Positions 34,236 through 43,373 of a stretch of DNA of 64,000 nucleotides are shown in pieces. Under the pieces are notes generated by a model. It was given only the letters and a program-made list of their open reading frames with translations. It did no database searches and was not told the origin of the DNA. This DNA is from Zhengella mangrovi (GTDB lineage Bacteria; Pseudomonadota; Alphaproteobacteria; Rhizobiales; Rhizobiaceae). The stretch lies in the NCBI RefSeq assembly GCF_002727065.1, contig NZ_PDVP01000001.1, positions 124,001 to 188,000 on the forward strand, read 5' to 3'. Each line of letters opens with the position of its first letter. Position 1 is the stretch's first letter. Made by a program: the position numbers and the translations under genes.

Positions 34236-34793
34236 TCAGAGCGGCCCCTCTTCCTCGAGGGCTTTTCTCAGCCGGTTGAACGCCAGCCGTATCCGTGACT
34301 TCACCGTGCCCATCGGCAGGTTCTCCTGCTCGGAGATCTGCGTGTGGGTCATGCCGAGGAAGAACGCCATCTCGATCAGCTTCGCCTGTTCGGCGGGAAG
34401 CACGGTAAGCGCGCGCCGGACGCGTTCGTCCCGCTCGGCCGCATCGAGCTGCTCGTCGGCCTGTTCGGGCGCTTCCGGCTGCAGCATCGGGTCTTCCGGA
34501 TCGAGAAGATGGGACCGGTCGCGGCGGATGGCATCGATTCGCCGGTTCCTCGCGATCCGGAACAGCCAGGTCGACAGCGAGGACTTGGCCGGATCGAACA
34601 GGTCTGCCTTGTGCCAGAGCACGGCCATGACGTCCTGCGTCATCTCTTCGGCCTGGCTGGCCGGAAGACCGAGTTTCTGCAGGTAGGCATTGATACGGGG
34701 AGCGAAATGGCTGAAAAGCCGCGCGAAGGCGGCCTTATCGCGACCGTTCGCGACACGTCCGGCAAGCCGGGCAAATTCTTCTGCGTTACTCAC
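34236..34793 (-). CDS. ECF RNA polymerase sigma factor, RpoE/ECF11-like
   Basis: 185 residues from GTG 34793. Region 2 (FSHFAPRINAYLQKLGLPAS, LFDPAKSSLSTWLFRIARNRRIDAIRR in part) and region 4 (LPAEQAKLIEMAFFLGMTHTQ, LPMGTVKSRIRLAFNRLR) are complete. The pattern resembles ECF11 factors, which answer singlet oxygen and are normally held by a ChrR anti-sigma encoded next door. No anti-sigma gene flanks this one. The start is tentative: the GTG overlaps the TGA of a 19-codon frame beginning at 34849, and there is no good Shine-Dalgarno sequence. Confidence 0.85.
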   Translation of the reverse strand: MSNAEEFARLAGRVANGRDKAAFARLFSHFAPRINAYLQKLGLPASQAEEMTQDVMAVLWHKADLFDPAKSSLSTWLFRIARNRRIDAIRRDRSHLLDPEDPMLQPEAPEQADEQLDAAERDERVRRALTVLPAEQAKLIEMAFFLGMTHTQISEQENLPMGTVKSRIRLAFNRLRKALEEEGPL

Positions 34794-34855
34794 GTTGATG
34801 CGACCGGTTTTCCGTCCTTCGTGCAGACGGTTTCGCCAAGCGTCCGCATGAGCCA

Positions 34856-34884
34856 AACCTAACGGCTTCGCAGCGCGCGGCAAG
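34856..34884 (-). promoter_or_regulatory. Candidate promoter of the ECF sigma gene
   Basis: On the minus strand CTTGCC (34884-34879), a 17-base spacer and TAGGTT (34861-34856) lie about 65 bases ahead of the GTG. The divergent region 34794-35144 contains no other gene; it also has the 12-base palindrome GGCGAATTCGCC at 35018-35029 and a small TGATCG...TAA stretch near 35040 whose role is unclear. Confidence 0.4.
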
Positions 34885-35144
34885 TCGCAAATTCGACGGA
34901 GACGCACCAATCGGCCCGGACGGGGGCACCTCCGCCGGAACCGGGCCAAACTCTTGCCTTTTTCTGCAGTTTCTTATCCTTTCCTCGAGACGCGGGTGAC
35001 CAGGGGCTGGCGGGACAGGCGAATTCGCCGGATTTGGCGATGATCGAGCCGGTCTTTACAGTTTCGTAACCCCGTTTGATTCAAATTGTAGGCAAACAGA
35101 GCAGACAAGCGGCCGCACGCAGGTCGGCAACTGAGAAAACGGAA

Positions 35145-35660
35145 ATGGCGGCAATGCACGGATTGAAAACGACCCTCGCGACCTTGACGATTCTGGCGGC
35201 AGCGATGCCGGCGGCACTCGCGCAAAGCCCGGTCAAGCTGTCGCAGCATACCGCGTGGGGCACCTACGCTTACGATACCAAGCAGGGCAAGGTTTGCTAC
35301 GTCCTCTCGGTACCGGAAACGAAGGAGCCCGCATCGCTGGATCATGGCGATATCTATTTCTTCGTCTCCATGAAGCCGGGCGAGAACGTGTCCTACGAAC
35401 CCCAGTTCATCACCTCCTATGCGATGAAAGAAGGATCGAAGGTCACGGTGAGCATCGACGGAAAGCCCTTCTCCATGTTCGTCCGCGGCAAGTCGGGCTG
35501 GCTGGAGAACGCCGCCGAGGAGCCGCAGCTCGTCGCGGCGATGAAGGCGGGAACGAAAATGAAGGTGGATGCCGTGTCCGGCCGTGGCAACGACACGCAC
35601 TACCTTTTCTCCCTGTCGGGCATCACGGCCGCGCTCGATTCGATTTCCAGCTGCAAGTAG
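35145..35660 (+). CDS. Invasion-associated locus B (IalB) family secreted protein
   Basis: 171 residues. A signal peptide (LKTTLATLTILAAAMPAALA) precedes VKLSQHTAWGTYAYDTKQGKVCYV, and the IalB core YFFVSMKPGENVSYEPQFI, VTVSIDGKPFSMFV and MKAGTKMKVDAVSGRG follows. The two cysteines (KVCYV and the C-terminal SSCK) probably pair. IalB is a Bartonella invasion factor, but homologues are common in free-living rhizobia, where their role is unknown. A terminator follows. Confidence 0.88.
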   Translation: MAAMHGLKTTLATLTILAAAMPAALAQSPVKLSQHTAWGTYAYDTKQGKVCYVLSVPETKEPASLDHGDIYFFVSMKPGENVSYEPQFITSYAMKEGSKVTVSIDGKPFSMFVRGKSGWLENAAEEPQLVAAMKAGTKMKVDAVSGRGNDTHYLFSLSGITAALDSISSCK

Positions 35661-35678
35661 GCAGCAGCCAGGCATGAG

Positions 35679-35713
35679 ACGCCAGGCCGGGCCGGAACCC
35701 GGCCTTTTGGCGT
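35679..35713 (+). terminator. Terminator after the IalB-family gene
   Basis: Core hairpin GGCCGGG-CCGGAA-CCCGGCC followed by TTTT, with outer arms ACGCCA and TGGCGT that can extend the stem. It is compatible with intrinsic termination, though the U-tract is short. Confidence 0.75.
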
Positions 35714-35935
35714 TGTACAACCCGCTTCTGGAAGTCGGTGCCGCAGTATGCTATGGCACCGCTGTACCAGGCGGGCGATCGCTTGGCATCCGCAGCGATG
35801 CGGCAAGTAAGAACGGGCATCTGGACCACGCCGCCTTGGCAAGGCAGTTCCGGTGCTTCCCTTCGAAGAATGACGAATGGCCGGCCGCAAGCCGCCCCTG
35901 GCTCCTGCGAGCCTGAACCCCGGATCCTGATCACC

Positions 35936-37168
35936 ATGACGCTGTCCATCGACCTGACCAGCCAGCAGACCCGTGCCGCGCTTTCCCAGCGGGTTCGCGG
36001 AGAGGAAAAACCGTCGCTGATCGGGATGAGCCGCGACGAGATGGCCTCGGCCCTGGCCGAGACGGGGATCCCGGAACGCCAGGTCCGCATGCGCGTCAGC
36101 CAGCTCTGGCACTGGCTCTATGTCCGCGGCGTTGCCGATTTCGCCGACATGTTCAACATTTCCAAGGACCTGCGCGCCAGGCTCGCCGAACATTTCAGTA
36201 TCGGGCGTCCGGAGATCGTCGAGGAGCAGATCTCGTCGGACGGCACCCGGAAATGGCTGCTGCGCTTTCCGCCGCGCGGTGCCGGCAAGCCGGTGGAAGT
36301 GGAAACCGTCTACATTCCCGAGGAAGGCCGCGGCACGTTGTGCATTTCCAGCCAGGTCGGCTGCACGCTTACCTGTTCCTTTTGCCACACCGGCACCCAG
36401 AAGCTGGTCCGCAACCTGACAGCGGGCGAAATCCTGGCGCAATTGCTCGTCGCGCGCGACAGGCTGGGCGATTTTCCGGGCCGCGACACGCCGGCCGGCG
36501 CCATCGTTCCGGTGACCGAGCGCAAGGTCACCAACATCGTGATGATGGGAATGGGCGAGCCGCTCTACAATTTCGAGGAGGTCAAGAAGGCCCTTCTCAT
36601 TGCCTCCGATGGCGACGGCCTTTCCCTTTCGAAGCGCCGCATCACCCTGTCGACCTCGGGCGTCGTGCCGGAAATCTACCGCACCGGCGAGGAGATCGGC
36701 GTCATGCTCGCCATCTCCCTTCACGCGACCACCGATGAACTGCGCGACGTGCTGGTGCCGATCAACAAGAAATATCCGCTGGACAAGCTGATGCAGGCCT
36801 GCCGCGATTACCCGGGCCTTTCGAACGCCCGGCGCATCACCTTCGAATACGTCATGCTGAAGGGCGTCAACGACAGTTTCGAGGACGCCAAGCGCCTCGT
36901 GCAGCTTCTCAAGGGAATCCCCGCCAAGATCAATCTCATCCCCTTCAATCCCTGGCCGGGGTCGCAATACGAATGTTCCGACTGGGAGCAGATCGAGAAA
37001 TTTGCCGATTTCATCAACGCCAATGGCTACGCCTCGCCCATCCGCACCCCGCGCGGCCGCGACATCCTGGCGGCCTGCGGCCAGCTGAAGAGCGAATCGG
37101 AACGCCTGCGCAAGGCCGAGCGCCTGGCGCTAGAAGCCATGATGATCGCCGGCCACGGCGGCGAGTAG
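35936..37168 (+). CDS. rlmN: 23S rRNA/tRNA adenine C2-methyltransferase RlmN
   Basis: 410 residues. The radical-SAM motif is CTLTCSFC (Cys143, 147, 150), followed by [29 protein letters not shown] and [12 protein letters not shown] are further family landmarks, and the methyl-carrying cysteine is in [10 protein letters not shown] near the C-terminus. It methylates A2503 of 23S rRNA and A37 of some tRNAs. The ATG at 35936 is the family start; the upstream open frame has no similarity. It is followed after 12 bases by a small membrane protein gene. Confidence 0.95.
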   Translation: MTLSIDLTSQQTRAALSQRVRGEEKPSLIGMSRDEMASALAETGIPERQVRMRVSQLWHWLYVRGVADFADMFNISKDLRARLAEHFSIGRPEIVEEQISSDGTRKWLLRFPPRGAGKPVEVETVYIPEEGRGTLCISSQVGCTLTCSFCHTGTQKLVRNLTAGEILAQLLVARDRLGDFPGRDTPAGAIVPVTERKVTNIVMMGMGEPLYNFEEVKKALLIASDGDGLSLSKRRITLSTSGVVPEIYRTGEEIGVMLAISLHATTDELRDVLVPINKKYPLDKLMQACRDYPGLSNARRITFEYVMLKGVNDSFEDAKRLVQLLKGIPAKINLIPFNPWPGSQYECSDWEQIEKFADFINANGYASPIRTPRGRDILAACGQLKSESERLRKAERLALEAMMIAGHGGE

Positions 37169-37180
37169 GGCAGCGCGACC

Positions 37181-37645
37181 GTGTCCGACGTGGCTGCCCT
37201 GGTGCTCCGCCTTGCAGGGATCACGCTGTCATTCGTGCTCGCGCTCATGGCGGCAGGCCTGTTCTTCACCCTTGCCCTGACCGGTGTCCTCGAACCCGGC
37301 GGCACGGAAACGTTCGCGCAATACTGGGTAACGATCGTCCCGCTCGCCTTGGTCGTCACCGCAACGGCCGGATCGCTGGCCCTGGTGCCGTTCTTCATCG
37401 TCGCGCTGGTCAGCGAGTATTTCTCGCTGCGCGGCTTCGTCTTTCACCTCGCCGCGGGAACGGTCGTCGGCAGCGTCGCGGTCTGGATGTACAACCAGCA
37501 GGCCGCCGACCCTTCGCCCAGAGCCTTTGCCGCCGGCGCCGCCGCCGGCACCGTGGCCGGTTTCGTCTACTGGCTTTTTGCCGGTCGCAATGCCGGCAAG
37601 ACCTTCTCCCGGATCGTCAACGGCCGGGCGTCATCAGGATCCTGA
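37181..37645 (+). CDS. Small four-helix membrane protein, unknown function
   Basis: 154 residues from GTG 37181, 12 bases after rlmN and probably cotranscribed. Four hydrophobic segments are visible (VLRLAGITLSFVLALMAAGL, then around WVTIVPLALVVTATAG, VFHLAAGTVVGSVAVWM and AGAAAGTVAGFVYWLFAG). I do not recognise the family. The last 29 bases overlap the end of the convergent LysE-family gene. Confidence 0.75.
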   Translation: MSDVAALVLRLAGITLSFVLALMAAGLFFTLALTGVLEPGGTETFAQYWVTIVPLALVVTATAGSLALVPFFIVALVSEYFSLRGFVFHLAAGTVVGSVAVWMYNQQAADPSPRAFAAGAAAGTVAGFVYWLFAGRNAGKTFSRIVNGRASSGS

Positions 37646-38258
37646 CGGCAAACGCCGAGAAGACGCCGGCAAACACCCAGTCGATCACCCGTGTCACCAC
37701 CGGCTTCCGTTTCAGGAAATCGGCCATGGAATGCGCAGCCAGGATCATCGGCACGGTGATCGGCAGCGAGATGACGTTGAACATCAGGCCAAGGAAGAAG
37801 AACTTGCCCACCGCGTGCGGGTCGCCCACCGAAACAAACTGTGGCAGGAAGGTCATGAAGAACAGGATGATCTTCGGGTTGAGCAGGTTGACCCCGATGC
37901 CGGTCAGAAAGTTCGCCTTCAGCGACCGGGCCTTCGCCGGGCCGGTCTTCAGGTTCAGCGAGGATCCGTTGCGGATCGCGTCGAATGCCAGCCAGGCAAG
38001 GTAGCCCGCACCGCCCAGCTTCAGCGCATTAAAGGCGACCGGCGCGGCCACGATCAGCGCCGACAGGCCGAGCGCCACCATCGCCGTATGCACCAGCACG
38101 CCGGTCAGCGCGCCGAACATGCAGGCAAGCCCGGCACCGCGCCCCTGCGAGATGGCGCGCGACAGGAACAGCGACATGTCCGGCCCCGGCGTGATCGCCA
38201 GCACGACGCAGGCGACGGCAAACGAGGCAAGCACGGGGATCGACGGTATGAAATCCAT
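37617..38258 (-). CDS. LysE/RhtB-family amino-acid exporter
   Basis: 213 residues with six helices. The N-terminal ACVVLAITPGPDMSLFLSRA holds the conserved TPGPD motif, and GVNLLNPKIILFFMTFLPQF is the second family landmark. These transporters export amino acids or homoserine lactones such as lysine, threonine or homoserine. The substrate is unknown. The start at 38258 (MDFIPSIPVLASF) fits the family. Confidence 0.92.
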   Translation of the reverse strand: MDFIPSIPVLASFAVACVVLAITPGPDMSLFLSRAISQGRGAGLACMFGALTGVLVHTAMVALGLSALIVAAPVAFNALKLGGAGYLAWLAFDAIRNGSSLNLKTGPAKARSLKANFLTGIGVNLLNPKIILFFMTFLPQFVSVGDPHAVGKFFFLGLMFNVISLPITVPMILAAHSMADFLKRKPVVTRVIDWVFAGVFSAFAVRILMTPGR

Positions 38259-38370
38259 GGCAGGCAGCACTCCGGTCCGGCAGGCGCCAGGATGGCGTCA
38301 GGCCTGCCGCTCGGCAGAGTGATGGGCCAAACGGGACCCGCTTGGCAAGTCCCCCGTAGCCCGTCTTGCT

Positions 38371-38580
38371 TCAGGCCGCGCCGGCCAGCCGGTCCTCGCC
38401 ATCGGATGCATGGTCGAAGTGCCGCATGATCTTTGCCAGCAGATCGAGATCGACGGGCCCGCAGGAGACCAGCGTCTCCTCCAGCTTGTCGCGCTCGATG
38501 CCTCGCCGCATCAGAAGGAGAAGTCCGTCGGTGATCGATTTCTCCGTCACGAAACGGAGGTCTTCAGGTTCGCTTGTCAT
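38371..38580 (-). CDS. Small conserved-looking protein, unknown function
   Basis: 69 residues starting MTSEPEDLRFVTEKSITDGL, acidic and helical, without membrane segments or signal. The reading frame has the codon bias of its neighbours. I do not recognise it. It diverges from argG. Confidence 0.6.
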   Translation of the reverse strand: MTSEPEDLRFVTEKSITDGLLLLMRRGIERDKLEETLVSCGPVDLDLLAKIMRHFDHASDGEDRLAGAA

Positions 38581-38700
38581 GTTGTCCGCCCAGTCAACAT
38601 TGCATTCGCCCAAGCCGCGCCGCGACACACCCTCCGGTGCCGGCCAGGACGTCGATTCGAATCATTCAAACACGCAATGAGTGTAGCCAGGATTGTCGCG

Positions 38701-38729
38701 CTTGCCAGATGCAATCTTTCGTTTATTCC
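38701..38729 (+). promoter_or_regulatory. Candidate argG promoter
   Basis: CTTGCC (38701-38706), a 17-base spacer and TATTCC (38724-38729) form a good housekeeping promoter for this group. The predicted start lies at about 38736, inside the UUCG hairpin, leaving a leader of about 140 bases before the argG ATG. Confidence 0.5.
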
Positions 38730-38733
38730 GTTT

Positions 38734-38751
38734 CCGGTCCTTCGGGTCCGG
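38734..38751 (+). other. UUCG-capped hairpin at the 5' end of the argG leader
   Basis: CCGG-T-CC, a TTCG loop closed by C-G, then GG-T-CCGG: a six-pair hairpin with one T-T mismatch and the extra-stable C(UUCG)G tetraloop. It would sit at the very start of the argG transcript and may protect it from decay. Confidence 0.55.
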
Positions 38752-38875
38752 GTGACCGTCGGCCATCCGTGGGTCTTACGCACTGGTGTTTTCTCCGCTA
38801 AAAGGCGCGATCAGATGGATCCGCTGCAGTCCGGCAGGGACCGCGCAATTGAGGCAAATTGAAGAAGTCTGCGAC

Positions 38876-40096
38876 ATGGAAAAGTGGAAAGACGTGAAGA
38901 AAGTGGTGCTGGCCTATTCCGGTGGCCTGGACACCTCCATCATCCTGAAGTGGCTGCAGACCGAGATCGGGGCAGAGGTGGTCACCTTCACCGCCGACCT
39001 CGGGCAGGGCGAGGAGCTGGAACCCGCGCGCCGCAAGGCCGAGATGCTTGGCATCAAGGATATCTACATTGAGGACCTGCGCGAGGACTTCGTTCGCGAT
39101 TTCGTCTTCCCGATGTTCCGCGCCAACGCCCAGTACGAAGGCGTCTACCTGCTCGGCACCTCCATTGCACGGCCGCTGATCTCCAAGCGCCTTGTCGAGA
39201 TTGCCGAGGAAACGGGCGCCGACGCGATCGCCCACGGCGCCACCGGCAAGGGCAATGACCAGGTCCGCTTCGAACTGTCCGCCTATGCGCTCAATCCCGA
39301 TATCAAGGTCATCGCGCCCTGGCGCGACTGGTCGTTCAAGTCGCGCACCGACCTGATCAACTTCGCCCAGCTGCACCAGATCCCGGTCCCCAAGGACAAG
39401 CACGGCGAGGCGCCTTTCTCCGTAGACGCCAACCTTCTGCACTCCTCGTCGGAAGGCAAGGTGCTGGAGGATCCCTGGGTCGAGGCGCCCGAATATGTCC
39501 ACATGCGCACCGTGTCGCCGATGGACGCCCCCGACCAGCCGACCGAGATCACCGTCACCTTCAAGCGCGGTGACGCCGTCGCGCTGAATGGCAAGGACAT
39601 GAGCCCGGCCACCCTGCTCGCCGCGCTCAATGACCTCGCCCGCGACAACGGCATCGGCCGCATCGACCTGGTCGAGAACCGTTTCGTCGGCATGAAGTCG
39701 CGCGGCGTCTACGAAACGCCCGGCGGCACGATCCTGCTGGCCGCGCATCGCGCCATCGAATCCATCACGCTCGACCGGGGTGCCGCTCACCTCAAGGACG
39801 AGCTTATGCCGCGTTATGCCGAGCTGATCTACAACGGCTTCTGGTTCTCGCCGGAGCGCGAGATGCTCCAGGCGCTCATCGACAAGAGCCAGGAGGACGT
39901 GGAAGGCGAGGTTCGCCTGAAGCTCTACAAGGGCAACGTCATCGTCACCGGCCGCCAGTCGCCGAAGTCGCTCTATTCGGATGAACTGGTCACCTTCGAG
40001 GACGACCACGGCGCCTACGACCAGAAGGATGCGGCGGGCTTCATCCGCCTGAACGCGCTGCGGCTGCGCACGCTGGCCAAGCGCCGCCGGAGCTGA
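38876..40096 (+). CDS. argG: Argininosuccinate synthase
   Basis: 406 residues; joins citrulline and aspartate in arginine synthesis. The ATP-pyrophosphatase loop [12 protein letters not shown] is at the N-terminus, followed by [13 protein letters not shown] and [15 protein letters not shown], all conserved. The ATG at 38876 is the family start ([17 protein letters not shown]). It stands alone, with its own promoter candidate and leader hairpin. Confidence 0.97.
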   Translation: MEKWKDVKKVVLAYSGGLDTSIILKWLQTEIGAEVVTFTADLGQGEELEPARRKAEMLGIKDIYIEDLREDFVRDFVFPMFRANAQYEGVYLLGTSIARPLISKRLVEIAEETGADAIAHGATGKGNDQVRFELSAYALNPDIKVIAPWRDWSFKSRTDLINFAQLHQIPVPKDKHGEAPFSVDANLLHSSSEGKVLEDPWVEAPEYVHMRTVSPMDAPDQPTEITVTFKRGDAVALNGKDMSPATLLAALNDLARDNGIGRIDLVENRFVGMKSRGVYETPGGTILLAAHRAIESITLDRGAAHLKDELMPRYAELIYNGFWFSPEREMLQALIDKSQEDVEGEVRLKLYKGNVIVTGRQSPKSLYSDELVTFEDDHGAYDQKDAAGFIRLNALRLRTLAKRRRS

Positions 40097-40135
40097 TTGG
40101 ATCCGTCCGACCGCGACGGGAGAGGAACTGATTCG

Positions 40136-41305
40136 ATGCCGGAACAGGTCAGAACACGTCTGGTGCTGTGCTTCCCCGGCTTCGAACCGGTCCCCGTCGA
40201 AGCGCATCGGCGCCGCTTCGAGCGCGAAAGCGCCAAGGCGGCGCCGCATTACGGCGCTACGGTGCATGTCGGCGAGGCGGAGATCGAGCGCGGCCCGGTC
40301 GACGTCGGCGTTTTCGGCGTGACCGCTGAAGGTGACGGCTGGCGGACCGAGACGACAATGGTCGTCTATGGTCTCGCGGGCCTCAACGCCATGTACGACG
40401 AACGCCCCTTTGCGACCCGGCTTCTGACCGGGCTTCAAGGCTATGCCGATTACATCCTGTCAGGCGCCTTCGTCCGCTATGCACGCGTGGCCTGGCGCTA
40501 TTTCGTTTTCGTCATCTATCCGCTGATCCTGCTGGCCCTGGCCGTTCTGGCCGGAGGCCTTGTCGCCGGCCTCGTCAGCCTTTTCTGGAGCGGAATGCCG
40601 GCCGCCTTCGGGTGGCTGGTCGTCCTAGCGGCGGTGATTGCCGTCTTCTGGCGCGCCGGGAAACGGCTGCATCTCATGCTGTTCATCGATGACTGGGCCT
40701 TTTCCCGCGATTTCGTGCGCCAGCGCAATCCCGGCGTCGAGGCCAAGCTTGCTCATGTCTTCGCCGATGCCCGGCGCAGGGTCGGCGCAAGTGAAGCTGA
40801 CGAAATACTCGTCGCCGCGCACAGTTTCGGCGTGCCGACGGCAGTCCTCGCCCTGTCCGACCTGATCGCCAACGTGCCGCGCGCGCGCTCCGCCCGGTTG
40901 CTGACGGCTGGATCCAGCCTGCTGAAATTCGCCCTTCATCCGGCCGGCAAGCGGTTCCGCGAAGCGGTCGCCGCCATCGTTGCCAATGACACGCCCTGGC
41001 TGGACGTCCAGTCGCTGACCGATCCGCTGCATTGCTTCGGATCCGATCCCGCGCGCATGTTCTCGTCCGGGGCGGGGGAACGGCAGCGCACCGCCAGGAT
41101 CCGGTTCCGCAGCCAGTTGTCGCCGGAAACCTACAAGGCGATCCGCCGCGACATCTACCGGGTGCACCGCCAGTTCGTGTACGGTGTCGAGAAACGCTCG
41201 CCCTACTCGTTCCACATGATCACGGCCGGACCGGAAGATTTCACGGACGTCGTGGAACATGGCGGACTGTCCGAAACCTGGTCCTTCCCCGGGAGAGAGG
41301 CATAG
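40136..41305 (+). CDS. Membrane-inserted alpha/beta-hydrolase-like protein
   Basis: 389 residues. The N-terminal half begins VRTRLVLCFPGFEPVPVEAH, a strand-oxyanion-like opening; two long hydrophobic helices follow (FVFVIYPLILLALAVLAGGL and AFGWLVVLAAVIAVFWRAG). The C-terminal part carries EILVAAHSFGVPTAVLAL, a nucleophile-elbow-like AHSFG with its serine, then LLTAGSSLLKFALHP. This looks like a lipase/esterase fold split by a membrane hairpin. I recognise no named family. It is followed two bases later by the methyltransferase-like gene. Confidence 0.72.
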   Translation: MPEQVRTRLVLCFPGFEPVPVEAHRRRFERESAKAAPHYGATVHVGEAEIERGPVDVGVFGVTAEGDGWRTETTMVVYGLAGLNAMYDERPFATRLLTGLQGYADYILSGAFVRYARVAWRYFVFVIYPLILLALAVLAGGLVAGLVSLFWSGMPAAFGWLVVLAAVIAVFWRAGKRLHLMLFIDDWAFSRDFVRQRNPGVEAKLAHVFADARRRVGASEADEILVAAHSFGVPTAVLALSDLIANVPRARSARLLTAGSSLLKFALHPAGKRFREAVAAIVANDTPWLDVQSLTDPLHCFGSDPARMFSSGAGERQRTARIRFRSQLSPETYKAIRRDIYRVHRQFVYGVEKRSPYSFHMITAGPEDFTDVVEHGGLSETWSFPGREA

Positions 41306-41307
41306 CC

Positions 41308-41895
41308 GTGAATTTCTACATCCTTGGCCGCATTGTCTGGGGCATCCTGGCTGTTGGCTGGTACATCCTGCGCTACCCCCACGAGCGCAGGGTCAAGAAG
41401 ATGAAGCTGTCCGTCGACAGGAAGCCCGGCGCCGAAAGGCGCAGGCTCGCGCTGTCGATCACGGGCATCGGCGTCATCCCGGTCATCTATGCCGTCACCG
41501 GCTTTCCCGCCTTCGCCGACCGCCCCGCCTGGCCGCTCACCTTCTGGCTCGGCACGATCGTCGCCGTCGCCGCGCTGGTCATGTTTCATCTCACCCACAA
41601 GGCGCTCGGCCGCATGTGGAGCGTTTCACTGCAGCTGAAGGAAGACCACAAGCTGGTGACCGAGGGTGTCTACGCCCGGGTCCGCCATCCGATGTATTCG
41701 GCCTTCTGGCTCATGGCGATTGCCCAGGCATTGCTCCTGCCGAACTGGATTGCCGGGTTCACCGGGATCTTCGCCTTCGGATTCCTTTTCTTTGCCCGCG
41801 TCGGCCCGGAAGAACGCATGATGGAAGAGGCCTTCGGCGACGAATGGCGCGCCTATGTCGCGCAGACCCGGCGGATCATTCCCGGAATCTGGTAA
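41308..41895 (+). CDS. Isoprenylcysteine carboxyl-methyltransferase-like membrane protein
   Basis: 195 residues from GTG 41308 (GGGAGAGAGG seven bases ahead). It has about five helices and the ICMT/PEMT signature LVTEGVYARVRHPMYSAFW, with a C-terminal ARVGPEERMMEEAFGDEWRAY (written in part). Prokaryotic members methylate small lipids or unknown substrates with S-adenosylmethionine. It directly follows the hydrolase-like gene, so the two may act on the same membrane substrate. Confidence 0.85.
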   Translation: MNFYILGRIVWGILAVGWYILRYPHERRVKKMKLSVDRKPGAERRRLALSITGIGVIPVIYAVTGFPAFADRPAWPLTFWLGTIVAVAALVMFHLTHKALGRMWSVSLQLKEDHKLVTEGVYARVRHPMYSAFWLMAIAQALLLPNWIAGFTGIFAFGFLFFARVGPEERMMEEAFGDEWRAYVAQTRRIIPGIW

Positions 41896-41996
41896 CGGCC
41901 ACCCGAAATGGCATGCCGGACGCGAACCGGCGATCTTCCCGTCCCGTATCACCTGTATATAGTGATGTTCTGTCATAACCAGCGGGGGATGGGACG

Positions 41997-43373
41997 CTGA
42001 ACGCGCCGGAACGCAACTTCAAGGGAAGCCGCCGCCCCCGGCTGGAGGCCAACCGGACCTCGGCGGGGCGGCGCGCGGTTTCTGCCGGCCTCCTCGTGCT
42101 CACCCTGGCGCTCGGGGTTTCCGGTGTCGCCGGCTGGTGGTGGATCAACCGCGATCATGCGCCTGTCGTCCTCACGGTGGGGTCCGGGCCCTACGGCTCG
42201 GATTCCAACGTCCTGATGCGTCACATCGCCGAAGTGGTGGAGCGCCATAGCCATACGCTGCGCCTCGCCGTCCGCTCGACGCGCGATCCGTCGGAAAACA
42301 TCGCCAGGCTCAACACGCGCCAGATCGATCTCGCGGTGATCCGGGCCGACACGCCGGTGGTCTCCGACGTCCGGATGATCGCCGACCTGTTTCCCGACTA
42401 TTTCCAGATCGTGGTGCGCGATTCCGCCCCCGCGCGGAAAGTGGCGGATCTTCCCAGGCTGCGGGTCGCCATTCCCGAATTCGGCACCGATGCCTTCCGC
42501 TCGTTCTGGGTGCTGGCCGATCACTACGATCTTCCTGTCACCAACGACTACTGGCGCTCGGTTCCTTTCGGCCAGGCGACCGCCGGCCTGCTCTCCGGCC
42601 GCTACGATGCGCTGTTCACGGTCCGCTCGCTTCGTGACGAGACCCTGCTGCGCATGTTCGGCGACGCCCAGCTGAAATCCATCCGGCTGCGGTATATCCC
42701 CGTCGAACAGGCAGCGGCCATCGCGCTAAAGCGCCCCTTCCTGCGTCCCGAGATCATGCCGGTCGGCGCGTTCACCGGCGCGGCACCGGTGCCAGAAGGC
42801 CAGACGCCGACCGCCGCCGTTGAACGCATCCTCGTCAGCCGCGCCGACATTCCCGCCGAGGCCATCCGTGAACTGACGTCGATCCTGTTCGAGCATCGCC
42901 TCGACCTGACGATGCGTTTCTCCCTTGCCTCCGCCATCAGCAAGCCGGACCTGCAGCGCGGCCTCAACGTGCCGCTGCACGATGGCGCGGCTGCCTTCTA
43001 CGACCGTGACGAGCCGAGCTTCATCCAGCAGAACGCTGAACCCCTGGCGCTCGGCGTGACCCTCCTGGCCATGGCCTTTTCCGGCCTTCTTGGCCTGCGG
43101 CGGCTGATGACGAACAAGCAGAAGAACCGCGCCGACGTCTACAACTACCGCCTGCTCGATCTCAACACGCGGGCACGCACCGCCACGTCCCGCGACGAGC
43201 TGGCAACCTTGCGCGACGAGCTCGATGCCATCCTGGAAACCGTTGTCGTGGCGCTGGACACCGACGAAGTGACCGACGAGGGATTCCAGTCCTTTTCGCT
43301 GCTGTGGGAGAGCGTCCGCGATACGCTTCGCGAACGCCGGGCGGACCTGGAGGCTGCTCAGGCGTCGGCCTGA
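41997..43373 (+). CDS. TAXI-family TRAP solute-binding protein, membrane anchored
   Basis: A TAXI-type binding domain (TVGSGPYGSDSNVLMRHIAE, VAIPEFGTDAFRSFWVLADH in part) is flanked by an N-terminal helix (GLLVLTLALGVSGVAG) and a C-terminal helix (LALGVTLLAMAFSGLLGL) with a coiled cytoplasmic tail. No TRAP permease gene is adjacent. The in-frame codons upstream encode a basic segment (GSRRPRLEANRTSAGRR) that suits a membrane anchor. However, the only ATG/GTG/TTG after the stop at 41976 is GTG 42096. A CTG at 41997 with GGGGG ahead is the best upstream start. Confidence 0.75.
   Translation: MNAPERNFKGSRRPRLEANRTSAGRRAVSAGLLVLTLALGVSGVAGWWWINRDHAPVVLTVGSGPYGSDSNVLMRHIAEVVERHSHTLRLAVRSTRDPSENIARLNTRQIDLAVIRADTPVVSDVRMIADLFPDYFQIVVRDSAPARKVADLPRLRVAIPEFGTDAFRSFWVLADHYDLPVTNDYWRSVPFGQATAGLLSGRYDALFTVRSLRDETLLRMFGDAQLKSIRLRYIPVEQAAAIALKRPFLRPEIMPVGAFTGAAPVPEGQTPTAAVERILVSRADIPAEAIRELTSILFEHRLDLTMRFSLASAISKPDLQRGLNVPLHDGAAAFYDRDEPSFIQQNAEPLALGVTLLAMAFSGLLGLRRLMTNKQKNRADVYNYRLLDLNTRARTATSRDELATLRDELDAILETVVVALDTDEVTDEGFQSFSLLWESVRDTLRERRADLEAAQASA

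Noticed and set aside
35018-35029. GGCGAATTCGCC palindrome as an operator
   Set aside because: A single 12-base palindrome not placed at a recognisable promoter; mentioned only in the intergenic description.
38815-38862. 15-codon leader peptide before argG
   Set aside because: Only two arginine codons and no alternative hairpins follow, so there is no real case for attenuation.
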